Below, one piece after another: positions 15,093 through 24,595 of a stretch of 64,000 nucleotides of DNA (its first letter is position 1; each line of letters starts with the position of its first letter). The translations under genes and the position numbers were made by a program. Origin of the DNA: an uncultured Methanoregula sp. (GTDB lineage: Archaea; Halobacteriota; Methanomicrobia; Methanomicrobiales; Methanospirillaceae). The notes beneath the pieces are model-generated. The model had not been told where the DNA came from, ran no database searches, and saw nothing but the letters and a program-made list of their open reading frames with translations. The stretch covers positions 62,001-126,000 of the forward strand of contig NZ_OY763919.1 of NCBI RefSeq assembly GCF_963667735.1, in the 5' to 3' direction.

Positions 15093-18000
15093 ATGAAACT
15101 CCAGGAAAAGACGAGCCTCATCCTTATCGTCCTCTTAATGATAATCCTCACCCTGATCATCTTCTTTGTTTCCGATGTTTCCCTCTCCAGCTACAGCGCT
15201 CTCGAACACCGGTATGTTCTGCAGGATGTTGACGAGGCCGTGAGCCGGCTGGAGAGCGAGTACTCATCGCTCTCCGCGATCAGCACGGACTGGGGGCAAT
15301 GGGATGACACCTATGCGTTCGTCAACGGGAACAAACCGGATTATGTTGCCGGCAATCTGGTGCCGGGGATCTACAACAATCTCCGGCTCAACCTCATCGT
15401 TATAACGAATAAGAGAGGCGAAGTGCTCTATGCCGGCGCATATGATCTCCGGAACCATACCACGACGGCGATGCCGGCCGCATTCGGGCAGTACCTGGGA
15501 AAGGACAGCCCGCTTCTGAATATGGAAAAGCCCCAGGATACTACCTCAGGTCTCCTGGTACTCGATGGCAGGCCGATGATTGTTGCATCCTGCCCCATCC
15601 TCCATTCGGATCTCTCCGGCACTCCCCAGGGGGTTGTGATCATGGGAAGGTACCTGGATAATTCGGCTGCCGTTCTCCCGGGAAAACCGGCTCTCCAGAC
15701 TCTCCGTTTCATCCTTGTAAACGATCCGGAAAACAGCCGGGAGCGTCTCGCCTCCCTGAAAAACGCAGCGGGCAGCTCCGGTATAACCGAGACCATGGAT
15801 GACAACCGTATCGCAGGATATGCCCTCATTAGGGACATCTATTCGCGGGACGCGCTGATCCTTGAGATCGCCGAGCCCCGGGATATTTATAATCAGGGGG
15901 TCTCGTCAACAACCCAGTATATTCTCATTGTCCTTGCAGCAGGGCTTCTTCTGGGGGTCACGACGCTCCTCATCCTTGACCGGCTGGTCCTGTCCCGACT
16001 CACCTCTCTTGGCACCCAGGTGCAGGAGATCGGCCGGCAGACGGTACCCTCCGGGAGGCTGCGAATCATTGGACGCGATGAGATCTCCGAGCTCTCGCAG
16101 GAGATCAACCGCATGCTCGAAACGGTCGAGAGGACCCATGACGGCCTGATGCAGAGCGAAGCGCGGTTCCGCGAACTGGCCGAGCTCCTCCCCCAGTCCA
16201 TCTTCGAGATGGATGCCGATGGCCGGCTCCGGTATGTCAACCGGGCGGGGTTCGATATCTTCGGGATGAACGAACGGATGATAGCGGAGGGGGTGAATGT
16301 CCGGAATTTTATCATTCCCGAAGATATCGGGCGCGTGAACAGGGGCATGGAGATCGTCATGCAGGGAAAAAAATCCTCCGGCGAGATCTACCATCTCATC
16401 CGAAAAGACGGAACCATCATGAGTGCCGTGGTGTTCACGGCCCCCATCTACCGGAACGGAACATTCCAGGGATTCCGGGGCAGCGTGAATGATATCACCG
16501 ACCGGGTGAATCTCGAGGAGGCTTTGATCGAGAGCCAGGAATATCTCCAGACGCTCCTGTGGTCGGTCAAGGCGGGGATCATTGTTATCGATGCCGAGAC
16601 GCACCGGATCGTTGATGCGAACCCCGCGGCCCTGGAGATGATCGGGGCCACAAAAGACCAGCTTATCAATAAGATCTGCCATGAGGTCATCTGCCCGGCC
16701 GAAGAGGGCCGGTGCCCGATCACCGATCTCAGCCAGGCCGTGGACAATTCCGAGCGCGAACTGGTCAGAACGGACGGCAGGACCATCTCCGTCATCAAGT
16801 ACGTTGTCCCGGTCCTGCTGCAGGGCAGGCCCTGCCTGCTGGAGACCTTCATTGACAACACGGCACGAAAGAAGATCGAGCGCGACCTGCGGGAGAGCAC
16901 AGAACTTATCACCGGTATCCTGCAGGCGTCCCCGGCCGGGGTCTTCCGGCTCGATGCCCGGGGCAATTTCACGTTTGTCAATGATATGTTCACCAGGATT
17001 ACAGGTATGAGCGGGGATCAGATCCGGGGAAGGTACTGGCTTGAGATCCTGCACCCGGACGATCAGAAAGAGCATCTCGCAGCACTGGCCGATGCTATCC
17101 ACAGCCGTTCCCTGGTCTCGGCTGAGTCGCGCTTCGTCCATGCCAGCGGAACGGTCTCCTGGCTCCTGGGCCAGGCAGTCCCGCTCATCGATCCGGACGG
17201 AAACCTGACCGGCTGGGTGGGTTCGATCAATGATATTTCCGAACGCAAGAAGATGGAAGAGGCATTGCGGCAGAGCCGGGAGCGGCTTTCAAGCATCCTC
17301 CGGGCTTCACCCGTGGGGGTGTTTGAGACAACAGAGACCGGCACGCTTCTCTATGTCAACGAGCGCTGGGAAGAGATGGCAGGCATGACGTTCGAGACCA
17401 TGAGAACGCGGCAGCCGGGAGAGATCCATGACCCTCTGGACAGGACACGGATATCCAAAGAGATGTGGAAGAAGTTCCAGGCCCGGCTCCAGCCCCGGGC
17501 CGAGACGCGGTTCATGAGGCCGGACGGGAGCGTGATCTGGATCTACGGCCAGTCCGTCCCGGTCTATACTCCGGACGGGAAGATCCGCGGGTACGTGGGT
17601 ACGATCACCGACATCTCCGACCGGAAGCGCATCGAGGATGCCATCCACCTGGCAAACAAGAAGCTCAATCTGATGAACGATATCACCCGGCATGACATCC
17701 TGAACACCATCACCGGCATCTTCGGGCTCATCGATATGGCCGTGGCATCCGGCAACCGGGAGGAGCTCGCCCAGCTGCTCAGCCAGATCAAGGACGAGGG
17801 CCGGCTCATCCAGCGCCAGATAACCTTCACCCGCGATTACCAGGGAGTCGGCGTGAACGCACCGGTCTGGCAGAATGTGAGGGATGTAGCGGGCCGGGCA
17901 ACCGCCAGCGTCGGCACTGCGGGAATCTCAATTTTAATCGAGCTCGAAAATACCGAGATATTCGCCGATCCGCTGCTGGAGAAGGTCTTCTATAACCTGG

Positions 18001-18311
18001 CCGACAACGCTATCCGGTACGGGGGAAGTCTGACAACCATCCGATTCTTCTACCAGATCTCCGACAGCGGCCTTGCACTCATCTGCGAAGACGATGGAGA
18101 CGGGATCCCAAAAGCGGAAAAAGAGCACATATTCGAACGGGGTGTTGGCAAAAACACCGGCATGGGCCTCTTTTTAACCCGCGAGATCCTCAGGATCACC
18201 GGCATATCGATCCGGGAGACCGGCATCCCCGGTAAAGGGGCACGGTTCGAGATGCTCATCCCAAACGGTATGTGGCGGTTTGCAAAGGAGCCGGGGCAGG
18301 GGAACGATTAA
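15093..18311 (+). CDS. Membrane sensor histidine kinase: CHASE4-HAMP-PAS4-HATPase
   Basis: A 1,072-residue sensor kinase. A transmembrane helix (about 7-27), an extracellular CHASE4-like domain with the SAISTDWGQWDDTY motif (to about 265), and a second helix (about 272-294) form the input module. A HAMP segment (about 295-350) and four consecutive PAS domains follow (starting near 356, 480, 607 and 732). PAS2 carries the HEVICPAEEGRCPI cysteine pair common in methanogen PAS proteins. The dimerisation helix has the phospho-acceptor in ITRHDILNTITG near 868. The ATPase part has NLADNAIRYGG, CEDDGDGIP and GVGKNTGMGLFLTREIL. The ligand is unknown. A receiver gene follows 45 bases downstream and is the probable partner. 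Confidence 0.93.
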   Translation: MKLQEKTSLILIVLLMIILTLIIFFVSDVSLSSYSALEHRYVLQDVDEAVSRLESEYSSLSAISTDWGQWDDTYAFVNGNKPDYVAGNLVPGIYNNLRLNLIVITNKRGEVLYAGAYDLRNHTTTAMPAAFGQYLGKDSPLLNMEKPQDTTSGLLVLDGRPMIVASCPILHSDLSGTPQGVVIMGRYLDNSAAVLPGKPALQTLRFILVNDPENSRERLASLKNAAGSSGITETMDDNRIAGYALIRDIYSRDALILEIAEPRDIYNQGVSSTTQYILIVLAAGLLLGVTTLLILDRLVLSRLTSLGTQVQEIGRQTVPSGRLRIIGRDEISELSQEINRMLETVERTHDGLMQSEARFRELAELLPQSIFEMDADGRLRYVNRAGFDIFGMNERMIAEGVNVRNFIIPEDIGRVNRGMEIVMQGKKSSGEIYHLIRKDGTIMSAVVFTAPIYRNGTFQGFRGSVNDITDRVNLEEALIESQEYLQTLLWSVKAGIIVIDAETHRIVDANPAALEMIGATKDQLINKICHEVICPAEEGRCPITDLSQAVDNSERELVRTDGRTISVIKYVVPVLLQGRPCLLETFIDNTARKKIERDLRESTELITGILQASPAGVFRLDARGNFTFVNDMFTRITGMSGDQIRGRYWLEILHPDDQKEHLAALADAIHSRSLVSAESRFVHASGTVSWLLGQAVPLIDPDGNLTGWVGSINDISERKKMEEALRQSRERLSSILRASPVGVFETTETGTLLYVNERWEEMAGMTFETMRTRQPGEIHDPLDRTRISKEMWKKFQARLQPRAETRFMRPDGSVIWIYGQSVPVYTPDGKIRGYVGTITDISDRKRIEDAIHLANKKLNLMNDITRHDILNTITGIFGLIDMAVASGNREELAQLLSQIKDEGRLIQRQITFTRDYQGVGVNAPVWQNVRDVAGRATASVGTAGISILIELENTEIFADPLLEKVFYNLADNAIRYGGSLTTIRFFYQISDSGLALICEDDGDGIPKAEKEHIFERGVGKNTGMGLFLTREILRITGISIRETGIPGKGARFEMLIPNGMWRFAKEPGQGND

Positions 18312-18356
18312 ACATAAAAGGTGGACCATCCATCAGATTATAGGAGGGGACAAGAA

Positions 18357-18725
18357 GTGTCGAATGGAAAAATTCTCCTTGTTGAAGATGACGATATCAT
18401 AGCAAAAGTGGAAGACTGGCGGCTCAAAAACCTGGGTTACGAGGTGTGCGGCAGGGCCACAACCGGGGCCGAGGCCATGGAACTGGTCGTGAACTGCAAG
18501 CCGGACCTGGTCCTCATGGACATCAATATCAAAGGGGATGTAGACGGGATCGAGACCGCGAAGATGATCAAGAAAGGATTCAGCATTCCGGTCGTGTACG
18601 TCACCTCCCATTCCGACGGCCCCACCCTGGATCGGGCAAAAGCCACCCACCCGGATGGCTTCATTGTCAAACCTTTTGAGGACAATGACCTGCGGGTTGC
18701 AATAGAACTGGCACTCAGAAAATAG
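18357..18725 (+). CDS. Single-domain response regulator
   Basis: A 122-residue receiver domain: acidic pocket VEDDDIIAK, phosphorylation aspartate in LVLMDINIKG near residue 53, switch residue in YVTSHSD, and lysine in FIVKPFEDND. The GTG at 18357 is chosen because GGAGGGGAC lies just upstream and the product then begins MSNGKILLVEDD; an ATG at 18321 would add 12 residues before the ribosome site. There is no output domain. It follows the four-PAS kinase gene closely and is probably phosphorylated by it. Confidence 0.92.
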   Translation: MSNGKILLVEDDDIIAKVEDWRLKNLGYEVCGRATTGAEAMELVVNCKPDLVLMDINIKGDVDGIETAKMIKKGFSIPVVYVTSHSDGPTLDRAKATHPDGFIVKPFEDNDLRVAIELALRK

Positions 18726-18736
18726 AAAATTATTTT

Positions 18737-21565
18737 TTAAATCTGGATAACTGCAGTATCCCGTCTCTTCTGGCAGAGTTTCTGAAAGTCCCGGATCTTC
18801 TGTTCGGGAATTCCCGTTGCTGCAGAAAGAGCTGCAGCATCGGCCGCAAGGAGGGCATCGCCGTTGATGACATCTGCCCTGAAGAGTTTTTCAAGAGTGG
18901 TTTCCGACAGACCTTTGATGGCGAGAAGCTCCTTTTTGCCTTTCTCGATCTGGAGTTTGTTGACTTTCTTTGGCAGGGGCTTGTTGAGATACCGGCAGAC
19001 CAGCTCGACATGTTTCTGGACAGTCGCAGTCGACATACCGGTGAGCTCCCCGAGCGCTGCCGGGGTATGGGTGCAGAAGGATTCCGGGTCCATGATACCG
19101 GCCGCAATGTATTTTTTCAGGCTGACTGCGGGGATGCCGATCTCTTTTAAAACCTGGCTGTGATAGAGCTTTTTTGCCTCAAGAAGGATCGTCTCGGCCT
19201 CGGCATCCCCGATACCGGCGGCTTTGAGATTTGCAGCCGTTGCCCTGGCAAGACCGGAGAGTTCGGAGATCCCGGATTCCTTCAAGGAGCTCATGATCTT
19301 CGAATAACTCCTGCCTTTTCTCGGGATGAGATTCTCCCGCAGGAATTTCCGGCATTCGGACCGGCGCCTGAGCATGGCAAGTACTCCCTCGGCACCCCGT
19401 ATCAGGTTCTCCGCGGTGCTTACGGAAATGTCCAGTTTTTTTGCCAGTACGTCGGGTGCACTGTGGGCCAGCTCGGCAACGGTATAGATATGCCGGCTCC
19501 TTAGTTTCTGCAGGAGCGGCTCGTCCAGGCCGGGGATTTCGGCAAGCGATTCGCTGTTGGAGTTGACATGATGGCAGAGCGGGCAGCCGATGTCCCAGGG
19601 CCGTGCCCCTTTCCGCACAAGCCGGACAAAGTTCAGGTGGTGCTTGTCGCAGATGTCATCCGTGCGGATGGCAAAACCCCACTGGGCCATGGGGAGGCCA
19701 ATATTGAACGTGCATTCGGGATACCGCGAGCACCCGATGAACTGGGTGTTGCCCCGCAGGTGCTTGATGGCGAGCGTTCCCCCGCAGACCGGGCATTTGC
19801 CAAGGTTCATCTCCTCGGCAGTGCGGTTGCGGATATCGTCGCCTATCACCTGGTCGTTTGCCTCGAGCTGGTCGAAGGCATGGTGAAGCATCTCCCGGGA
19901 TTCCTTGATCACGTCTTCCCTTGTTCTCTGGCTCTCCTTGATGAGCTGCATATGCGCTTCGAGCGTCTGGGTCATGTCGGGTTTTGTGATCGTGTCCGCA
20001 TGCTGCTCTAGGGATTCGGTGACCACGGTCCCGACCAGGGTCGGGCGGAGGGGATTGCCTTCCACGTATTTGCGCGAGACCAGTTTTGCGATGACCTCGT
20101 GCCGGGTGCTCTTGGTGCCAAGGCCCAGTTCTTCCATCCGCTGGATGAGCTTGCTCTGGGTGTAGCGCGCCGGGGGCTGGGTCTCCTTCTCGTCGAGGGT
20201 TACTTTCTTTATAGGCAGCTTCTCGCCGGTCACAAACTCCGGAAGGAGCATCTCCCGGGCTTCCGAGAACGGATAGACCGTGTGCCACCCGGGCTCCATC
20301 AGCTGCCCGCCGGTTGTGGTGTATTCCTCGCCACCGGCATCGAAGAGGATCTTGAGGGTCTTCCATTGCGCATCGGGGGCAAGGGTTGCAAGGAACCGGC
20401 GCAGCACCAGTTCGTAGATCCTGAAGACATCATCCCCCAGCATCTCTTTGGTTGCAGCACCGGTCGGGTGGATTGGCGGGTGATCGGTAGAGGACTTCTT
20501 GCCCCGGGTCGGCACCGCCCTGCGGTGTGCGATCACCCAGTCGACATCCTTTTTGAACGGGGAAGCGCGGAGGGTCTTGAGGATGCCGTCCAGGTCGAGC
20601 GACGGGGGATACACGGTATTGTCGGTCCTCGGGTACGAGATGAAACCGTTCATGTACAGGTCTTCGGCAATCCGCATTGCATTGGCTGCCGAGAACCCGA
20701 GCCGGGCCGCGGCAACGATGTAGGTCGTGGTATCGAACGGGGACGGGGCCCGGTCCTGTTTGGCGCCTATCTTGACATCGGTAACAAGGAGCGGTTCAAC
20801 AGAACGGTCCCGCGCCTGTTCCGCGAGAGCTTTGTCGTGGAACCGGCCATTGGTGTGCCGGGCCTCGATGGGTTCGCCCCGTTTCTCGGTGAGGAGCGAG
20901 AGCTGCCAGTACTTCTCCGGCACAAAGGCCTCGATCTCCTTCTCCCGGTCAACGATCATCGAGAGGGTGGGGCTCTGGACCCGGCCCACCGAGAGGATGT
21001 TGTTGCCACCGCGCCGGGCGGCAAGCGAGATGAAACGGGTTAGGGACGCCCCCCACATGAGATCGATGGACTGGCGGGCTTCGCCCGCTGCCGCAAGGGC
21101 GAAATCCAGCTCGGTTGTGTGGGAAAAGGCATGGGTGAGTTCCTGCTCGGTGATGGCTGAGAAACGGGCCCGGTCGATCTTGACACTGGCGTTTGCCTGC
21201 CGGACAAGTTCGTAGGCCTCCTTCCCGATCAGTTCCCCTTCGGTATCAAAGTCCGTTGCAATGGTGACCCGGTCGGCTTTTTTTGCCAGTTTCTGGAGGA
21301 GCGCAACGATCCGCTTCTCGGTGGGAACCTTGATGGTCCGGGCATCGATCAGGCTCCGGGGGGTGTACTTGTCGCTCCTCCAGTTCTGGTATCCCGGCTC
21401 GAAATCGATCTCGACCACGTGGCCCCGGAGCCCCACGGTTGTGGTATCCCCGTAACTGTACGTGGAAACACCGGCATCCTTGTGCTCGGTCACTTTCTTC
21501 CCGTTACTGAGGATCTGCGCAATGCGCCGGGCCGATATGTTCTTTTCCGCAACAATAAGGTGCAC
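18737..21565 (-). CDS. topA: DNA topoisomerase I (type IA) with long helix-hairpin-helix tail
   Basis: A 942-residue type IA topoisomerase that relaxes negatively supercoiled DNA through a tyrosine-DNA link. The Toprim domain opens the protein (MHLIVAEKNISARRIAQ, ATDFDTEGELIG). The catalytic tyrosine is in GFISYPRTDNTVYPP near residue 310. A zinc module with CPVCGGTL and CSRYPEC follows near 590-620, then a second cysteine cluster (CDKHH...GCPLCHH). From about 665 to the end there is no catalytic motif but a series of helix-hairpin-helix-like units (SLAEIPGLDEPLLQKL, LSGLARATAANLKAAG, ALGELTGMSTATVQK, LLAIKGLSETTLEKL, LSAATGIPEQKIRDF). These should add DNA-binding surface and make the protein longer than typical archaeal TopA. 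Confidence 0.93.
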   Translation of the reverse strand: MHLIVAEKNISARRIAQILSNGKKVTEHKDAGVSTYSYGDTTTVGLRGHVVEIDFEPGYQNWRSDKYTPRSLIDARTIKVPTEKRIVALLQKLAKKADRVTIATDFDTEGELIGKEAYELVRQANASVKIDRARFSAITEQELTHAFSHTTELDFALAAAGEARQSIDLMWGASLTRFISLAARRGGNNILSVGRVQSPTLSMIVDREKEIEAFVPEKYWQLSLLTEKRGEPIEARHTNGRFHDKALAEQARDRSVEPLLVTDVKIGAKQDRAPSPFDTTTYIVAAARLGFSAANAMRIAEDLYMNGFISYPRTDNTVYPPSLDLDGILKTLRASPFKKDVDWVIAHRRAVPTRGKKSSTDHPPIHPTGAATKEMLGDDVFRIYELVLRRFLATLAPDAQWKTLKILFDAGGEEYTTTGGQLMEPGWHTVYPFSEAREMLLPEFVTGEKLPIKKVTLDEKETQPPARYTQSKLIQRMEELGLGTKSTRHEVIAKLVSRKYVEGNPLRPTLVGTVVTESLEQHADTITKPDMTQTLEAHMQLIKESQRTREDVIKESREMLHHAFDQLEANDQVIGDDIRNRTAEEMNLGKCPVCGGTLAIKHLRGNTQFIGCSRYPECTFNIGLPMAQWGFAIRTDDICDKHHLNFVRLVRKGARPWDIGCPLCHHVNSNSESLAEIPGLDEPLLQKLRSRHIYTVAELAHSAPDVLAKKLDISVSTAENLIRGAEGVLAMLRRRSECRKFLRENLIPRKGRSYSKIMSSLKESGISELSGLARATAANLKAAGIGDAEAETILLEAKKLYHSQVLKEIGIPAVSLKKYIAAGIMDPESFCTHTPAALGELTGMSTATVQKHVELVCRYLNKPLPKKVNKLQIEKGKKELLAIKGLSETTLEKLFRADVINGDALLAADAAALSAATGIPEQKIRDFQKLCQKRRDTAVIQI

Positions 21566-21570
21566 GAAGA

Positions 21571-23025
21571 TTACGCCTCCCGTGCCTTGAGCGCCTCAAG
21601 GAGCAGACGGTTGAGTTCGGCCGGGTCGGCTTTCCCGCGGGTCTTCTTCATGACCTGCCCGACAAGGAAGTTGATGGCCCCCGCCTTGCCGCTCCGGTAA
21701 TCCTCGAGCGCCTTGGGATTTTCATTGATCGCGTCATCGATTGCTTTTGCAACGATCCCGTCATCGCCCGAGGTCTTTGCCAGGTTGAGCCGGCTTACGA
21801 TCCCCTCGGGAGTTTCCACGGTCTCTTTCTTAAGGCGCTGATCGAGCATCACCCGCAGGACTTCGACTGCGTTCTTGTCCGTGACGGTGCCGGCTTTCAG
21901 GATACGGATGAGGCCTGTCATGGCAGCAGGTTCCACCAGGTCGAGGCTCATGTCCCGGTAATTCAGCTCGCCTATCAGGGTGTCGGCGATCCAGGTCGAC
22001 GAGAGCGGGGAGAGACCGGCCTTATCCGGAGCAACAACTTTCTCGAAGAAGTTCGCAAGCCTGAGCTCGCCCGTCAGGGTGCGGGCATGGTTGAGCGAGC
22101 AGCCGTACTCTTTCATGAACCGCTCCCGGCGGGCATCGGGCAGCTCCGGGAGAGCAATGCCATCGAGCCAGGACCGGACCCGGAGCGGGCGCAGGTCCGG
22201 CTCGGGGAAGTAGCGGTAATCGTGCTCCTGCTCCTTGGACCGGCCGGCCTGGGTGACCCCCCGGGCTTCAAGGTAGTGACGGGTCTCGCGCTCGATCTTC
22301 TGGCCCCGGCGGATGAGGTTCCTCTGCCGGGTGACTTCAAACGTCAGCGCCTTCTCAACGCCCTTGTAGGAGGTGATGTTCTTGACTTCCACCCGCTCGC
22401 TGCCCAGAATCGAGATGTTGGCATCCACACGGAGCGATCCCTCCTTCTCGGAATCGAAGACGCTGAGGTATTCAAGGGTTGCCCGGAGTTTGTTCAAGAA
22501 CTTCCTGGCTTCCTTGGGCGAGCGCATGTCCGGCTCGGAGACGATCTCGATGAGCGGGATGCCTGCACGGTTGTAGTCCACGAGCGAGTACTTGCCCCGC
22601 TCGACATTGCCCATATGGACGAGACGGCCCGGGTCTTCCTCGACATGGATCCGGGTGAGGCGGACTCTCTTCTCGCCGCCCTCGTCGCTCTCGATCTCCA
22701 GGTACCCGCCTTCCGCGAGGGGCTTGTCGTACTGGGTGATCTGGTAGGCCTTGTCCAGGTCCGGGTAGAAGTAGTTCTTCCGCGAGAACTCGGACTCATT
22801 CAGGACCTCGCAGTTGAGGGCCTTTGCCACCTTCATGGCATACTCGATCGCCTTTTTATTCAGCGCCGGCATGGCACCGGGGAGACCGAGGCAGATGGGG
22901 CAGACATGGGTGTTGGGGCCGTCGCTCCGGTAATCCGTGGAGCAGCCGCAGAAGAGCTTGCTCTTCGTGTCCAGCTGGCAGTGCACTTCAAGCCCTACGA
23001 TAACCTGGCCTTCTGCATCCACCAT
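21571..23025 (-). CDS. gatB: Asp-tRNA(Asn)/Glu-tRNA(Gln) amidotransferase subunit B
   Basis: A 484-residue GatB that binds misacylated tRNA, activates the aspartyl or glutamyl carboxylate with ATP and accepts ammonia from GatA. Typical segments are VIVGLEVHCQLDTKSKLFC with the zinc-site cysteines, CPICLGLPGAMPALNKKA, YFYPDLDKAYQITQYDKP and VEEDPGRLVHM. The YqeY-like tail domain that contacts the tRNA ends with INFLVGQVMKKTRGKADP. The gene is third in the gatC-gatA-gatB run, two bases after gatA. In archaea GatCAB mainly makes Asn-tRNA, while GatDE makes Gln-tRNA; this assignment is from family knowledge. Confidence 0.96.
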   Translation of the reverse strand: MVDAEGQVIVGLEVHCQLDTKSKLFCGCSTDYRSDGPNTHVCPICLGLPGAMPALNKKAIEYAMKVAKALNCEVLNESEFSRKNYFYPDLDKAYQITQYDKPLAEGGYLEIESDEGGEKRVRLTRIHVEEDPGRLVHMGNVERGKYSLVDYNRAGIPLIEIVSEPDMRSPKEARKFLNKLRATLEYLSVFDSEKEGSLRVDANISILGSERVEVKNITSYKGVEKALTFEVTRQRNLIRRGQKIERETRHYLEARGVTQAGRSKEQEHDYRYFPEPDLRPLRVRSWLDGIALPELPDARRERFMKEYGCSLNHARTLTGELRLANFFEKVVAPDKAGLSPLSSTWIADTLIGELNYRDMSLDLVEPAAMTGLIRILKAGTVTDKNAVEVLRVMLDQRLKKETVETPEGIVSRLNLAKTSGDDGIVAKAIDDAINENPKALEDYRSGKAGAINFLVGQVMKKTRGKADPAELNRLLLEALKAREA

Positions 23026-23027
23026 GA

Positions 23028-24326
23028 TCAGCTCACCGCCTGTTCGTACGCATAGGCGACATCGACGATACGTTCGTCCTCGAACATCCGGCCCATGATC
23101 TGGAGACCGACCGGCATGCCGCCGGATTTGCCGCAGGGCACCGAGATCGCCGGGATCCCGGCAAGGTTGGCGGGCACCGTGAGGATATCGGCTAAGTACA
23201 TCGAGAGCGGGTCGGACTTTTCCTTTAATTTGAACGCAACCGTCGGCATGGTCGGGCCTGCGATCACATCGACATCCGCAAAGATGCGGTTGAAGTCATT
23301 CAAGACATTCTGGCGGGCAACCTGGGCTTTTGCATAGTATTTACCATAGTACCCGCTCGAGAGCGCAAACGTCCCGAGCATAATCCGGCGCCGCACTTCG
23401 GGGCCGAACCCGTCCCGGCGCACGTCCTGGTAGGCATCGTGCCACGACTTCTTCGTATCAACGGTGGGGCCGTACCGGACCCCGTCGAACCGGGCAAGGT
23501 TGGAGCTGGCTTCGCAGGTGCAGGTGACATAGTACGCGGCAAGGGCGTACTCCATGGAGGGGATGCTGCAGGGAACGGTTGTGGCGCCCAGCTCTTCGAG
23601 CTTCCCGATGGCTGCCTTTACTACCCCGGAAACGCCGGCATCCACACCGGGCCCGAAGTATTCCTGCGGGATACCGATCCGGAGTCCCCTGATATCGGCA
23701 GAGGGAGTGTGGGTATAGGGCTTGTCCCGGGACGTGGAGTCGTGGCGGTCGTAACCGGCAATGACGCCCATGAGATCCGAGACATCGTTGACCGTCCTTC
23801 CCATGGGGCCGATCTGCTCGAGCGAGTTGGCGTACGCGATCAGGCCGTACCGGGAGACCCGGCCGTACGAGGGCTTCAGCCCAACGATACCGCAGAATGC
23901 GGCAGGACACCGGATCGATCCGCCGGTGTCGGTCCCGAGCGCCATCCGGACCATCCCGGCAGCGACCGCTGCTGCACTGCCGCCGCTCGATCCGCCCGGC
24001 ACCCGGCCGGTGTCGCAGGGGTTGAGGGTGGGGCCGAATGCGGAGTTTTCCGTGGTGGTTCCCATACCGAACTCGTCCATGTTGGTCTTTCCCACAATGG
24101 CGGCCCCGGATTCCCTGAGGAGCTGCACGACATGGGCATCGTACGGGGGAATGTACCCTTTCAGGATCCGGGATGCGCAGGTGGTCTCGATCCCCTGCGT
24201 GGAGATATTGTCCTTGACGGCAACTGCAACACCGGCAAGTTTTCCGGAACCATGGGATGCCGCTTTGCAGGTTGCAAGAAAGGCATTGTACCGGTCATCC
24301 GGCTCAAAGGTGATCTTCCCGCTCAC
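23028..24326 (-). CDS. gatA: Asp-tRNA(Asn)/Glu-tRNA(Gln) amidotransferase subunit A
   Basis: A 432-residue amidase-signature enzyme that releases ammonia from glutamine for GatB. The Ser-cis-Ser-Lys triad is visible: lysine in VAVKDNIS near residue 38, the serine-rich GGSSGGSAAAVA near 112, and the nucleophile segment GTDTGGSIRCPAA near 132. YGLIAYANSLEQIGPMGRTV and AGPTMPTVAF complete the signature. The start is a GTG that overlaps the last base of the gatC stop codon, so the two are translationally coupled. Confidence 0.95.
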   Translation of the reverse strand: MSGKITFEPDDRYNAFLATCKAASHGSGKLAGVAVAVKDNISTQGIETTCASRILKGYIPPYDAHVVQLLRESGAAIVGKTNMDEFGMGTTTENSAFGPTLNPCDTGRVPGGSSGGSAAAVAAGMVRMALGTDTGGSIRCPAAFCGIVGLKPSYGRVSRYGLIAYANSLEQIGPMGRTVNDVSDLMGVIAGYDRHDSTSRDKPYTHTPSADIRGLRIGIPQEYFGPGVDAGVSGVVKAAIGKLEELGATTVPCSIPSMEYALAAYYVTCTCEASSNLARFDGVRYGPTVDTKKSWHDAYQDVRRDGFGPEVRRRIMLGTFALSSGYYGKYYAKAQVARQNVLNDFNRIFADVDVIAGPTMPTVAFKLKEKSDPLSMYLADILTVPANLAGIPAISVPCGKSGGMPVGLQIMGRMFEDERIVDVAYAYEQAVS

Positions 24327-24595
24327 TACATCACCTTCGGCGCTTTGATGAAACCGTCTTCTTTGAGAGGCGCATTAAAAAGCACTTCGTCCTGGGAGAG
24401 CGATGGCTCCACAACGTCTTCGCGCAGGACATTGTAGAGATCTCGCACAAAGCCCGAGTCCCCCGGCACGCGGTCGAGGGTATCGAAATATTCAATAATT
24501 GCATTGAACTGGTGCGTAAAGGTGCCCAGTTCCTCATGGGGGATGCCGACATCGGCAAGCTCCGCGATATGTTGTACATCTTTTTCAGTGACCAT
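24326..24595 (-). CDS. gatC: Asp-tRNA(Asn)/Glu-tRNA(Gln) amidotransferase subunit C
   Basis: An 89-residue GatC that wraps around GatA and GatB and stabilises the complex. The family form is visible in VQHIAELADVGIPHEELGTFTHQFNAIIEYFDTLD and the extended tail EDVVEPSLSQDEVLFNAP followed by GFIKAPKVM. Its start overlaps the end of the upstream asparagine-synthase-like gene by 11 bases and its stop overlaps gatA by one base, so all four genes are one operon. Confidence 0.92.
   Translation of the reverse strand: MVTEKDVQHIAELADVGIPHEELGTFTHQFNAIIEYFDTLDRVPGDSGFVRDLYNVLREDVVEPSLSQDEVLFNAPLKEDGFIKAPKVM

Noticed and set aside
22087..23055. 322-codon plus-strand frame
   Set aside because: Antisense to gatB, which has complete family motifs; no own start signal.
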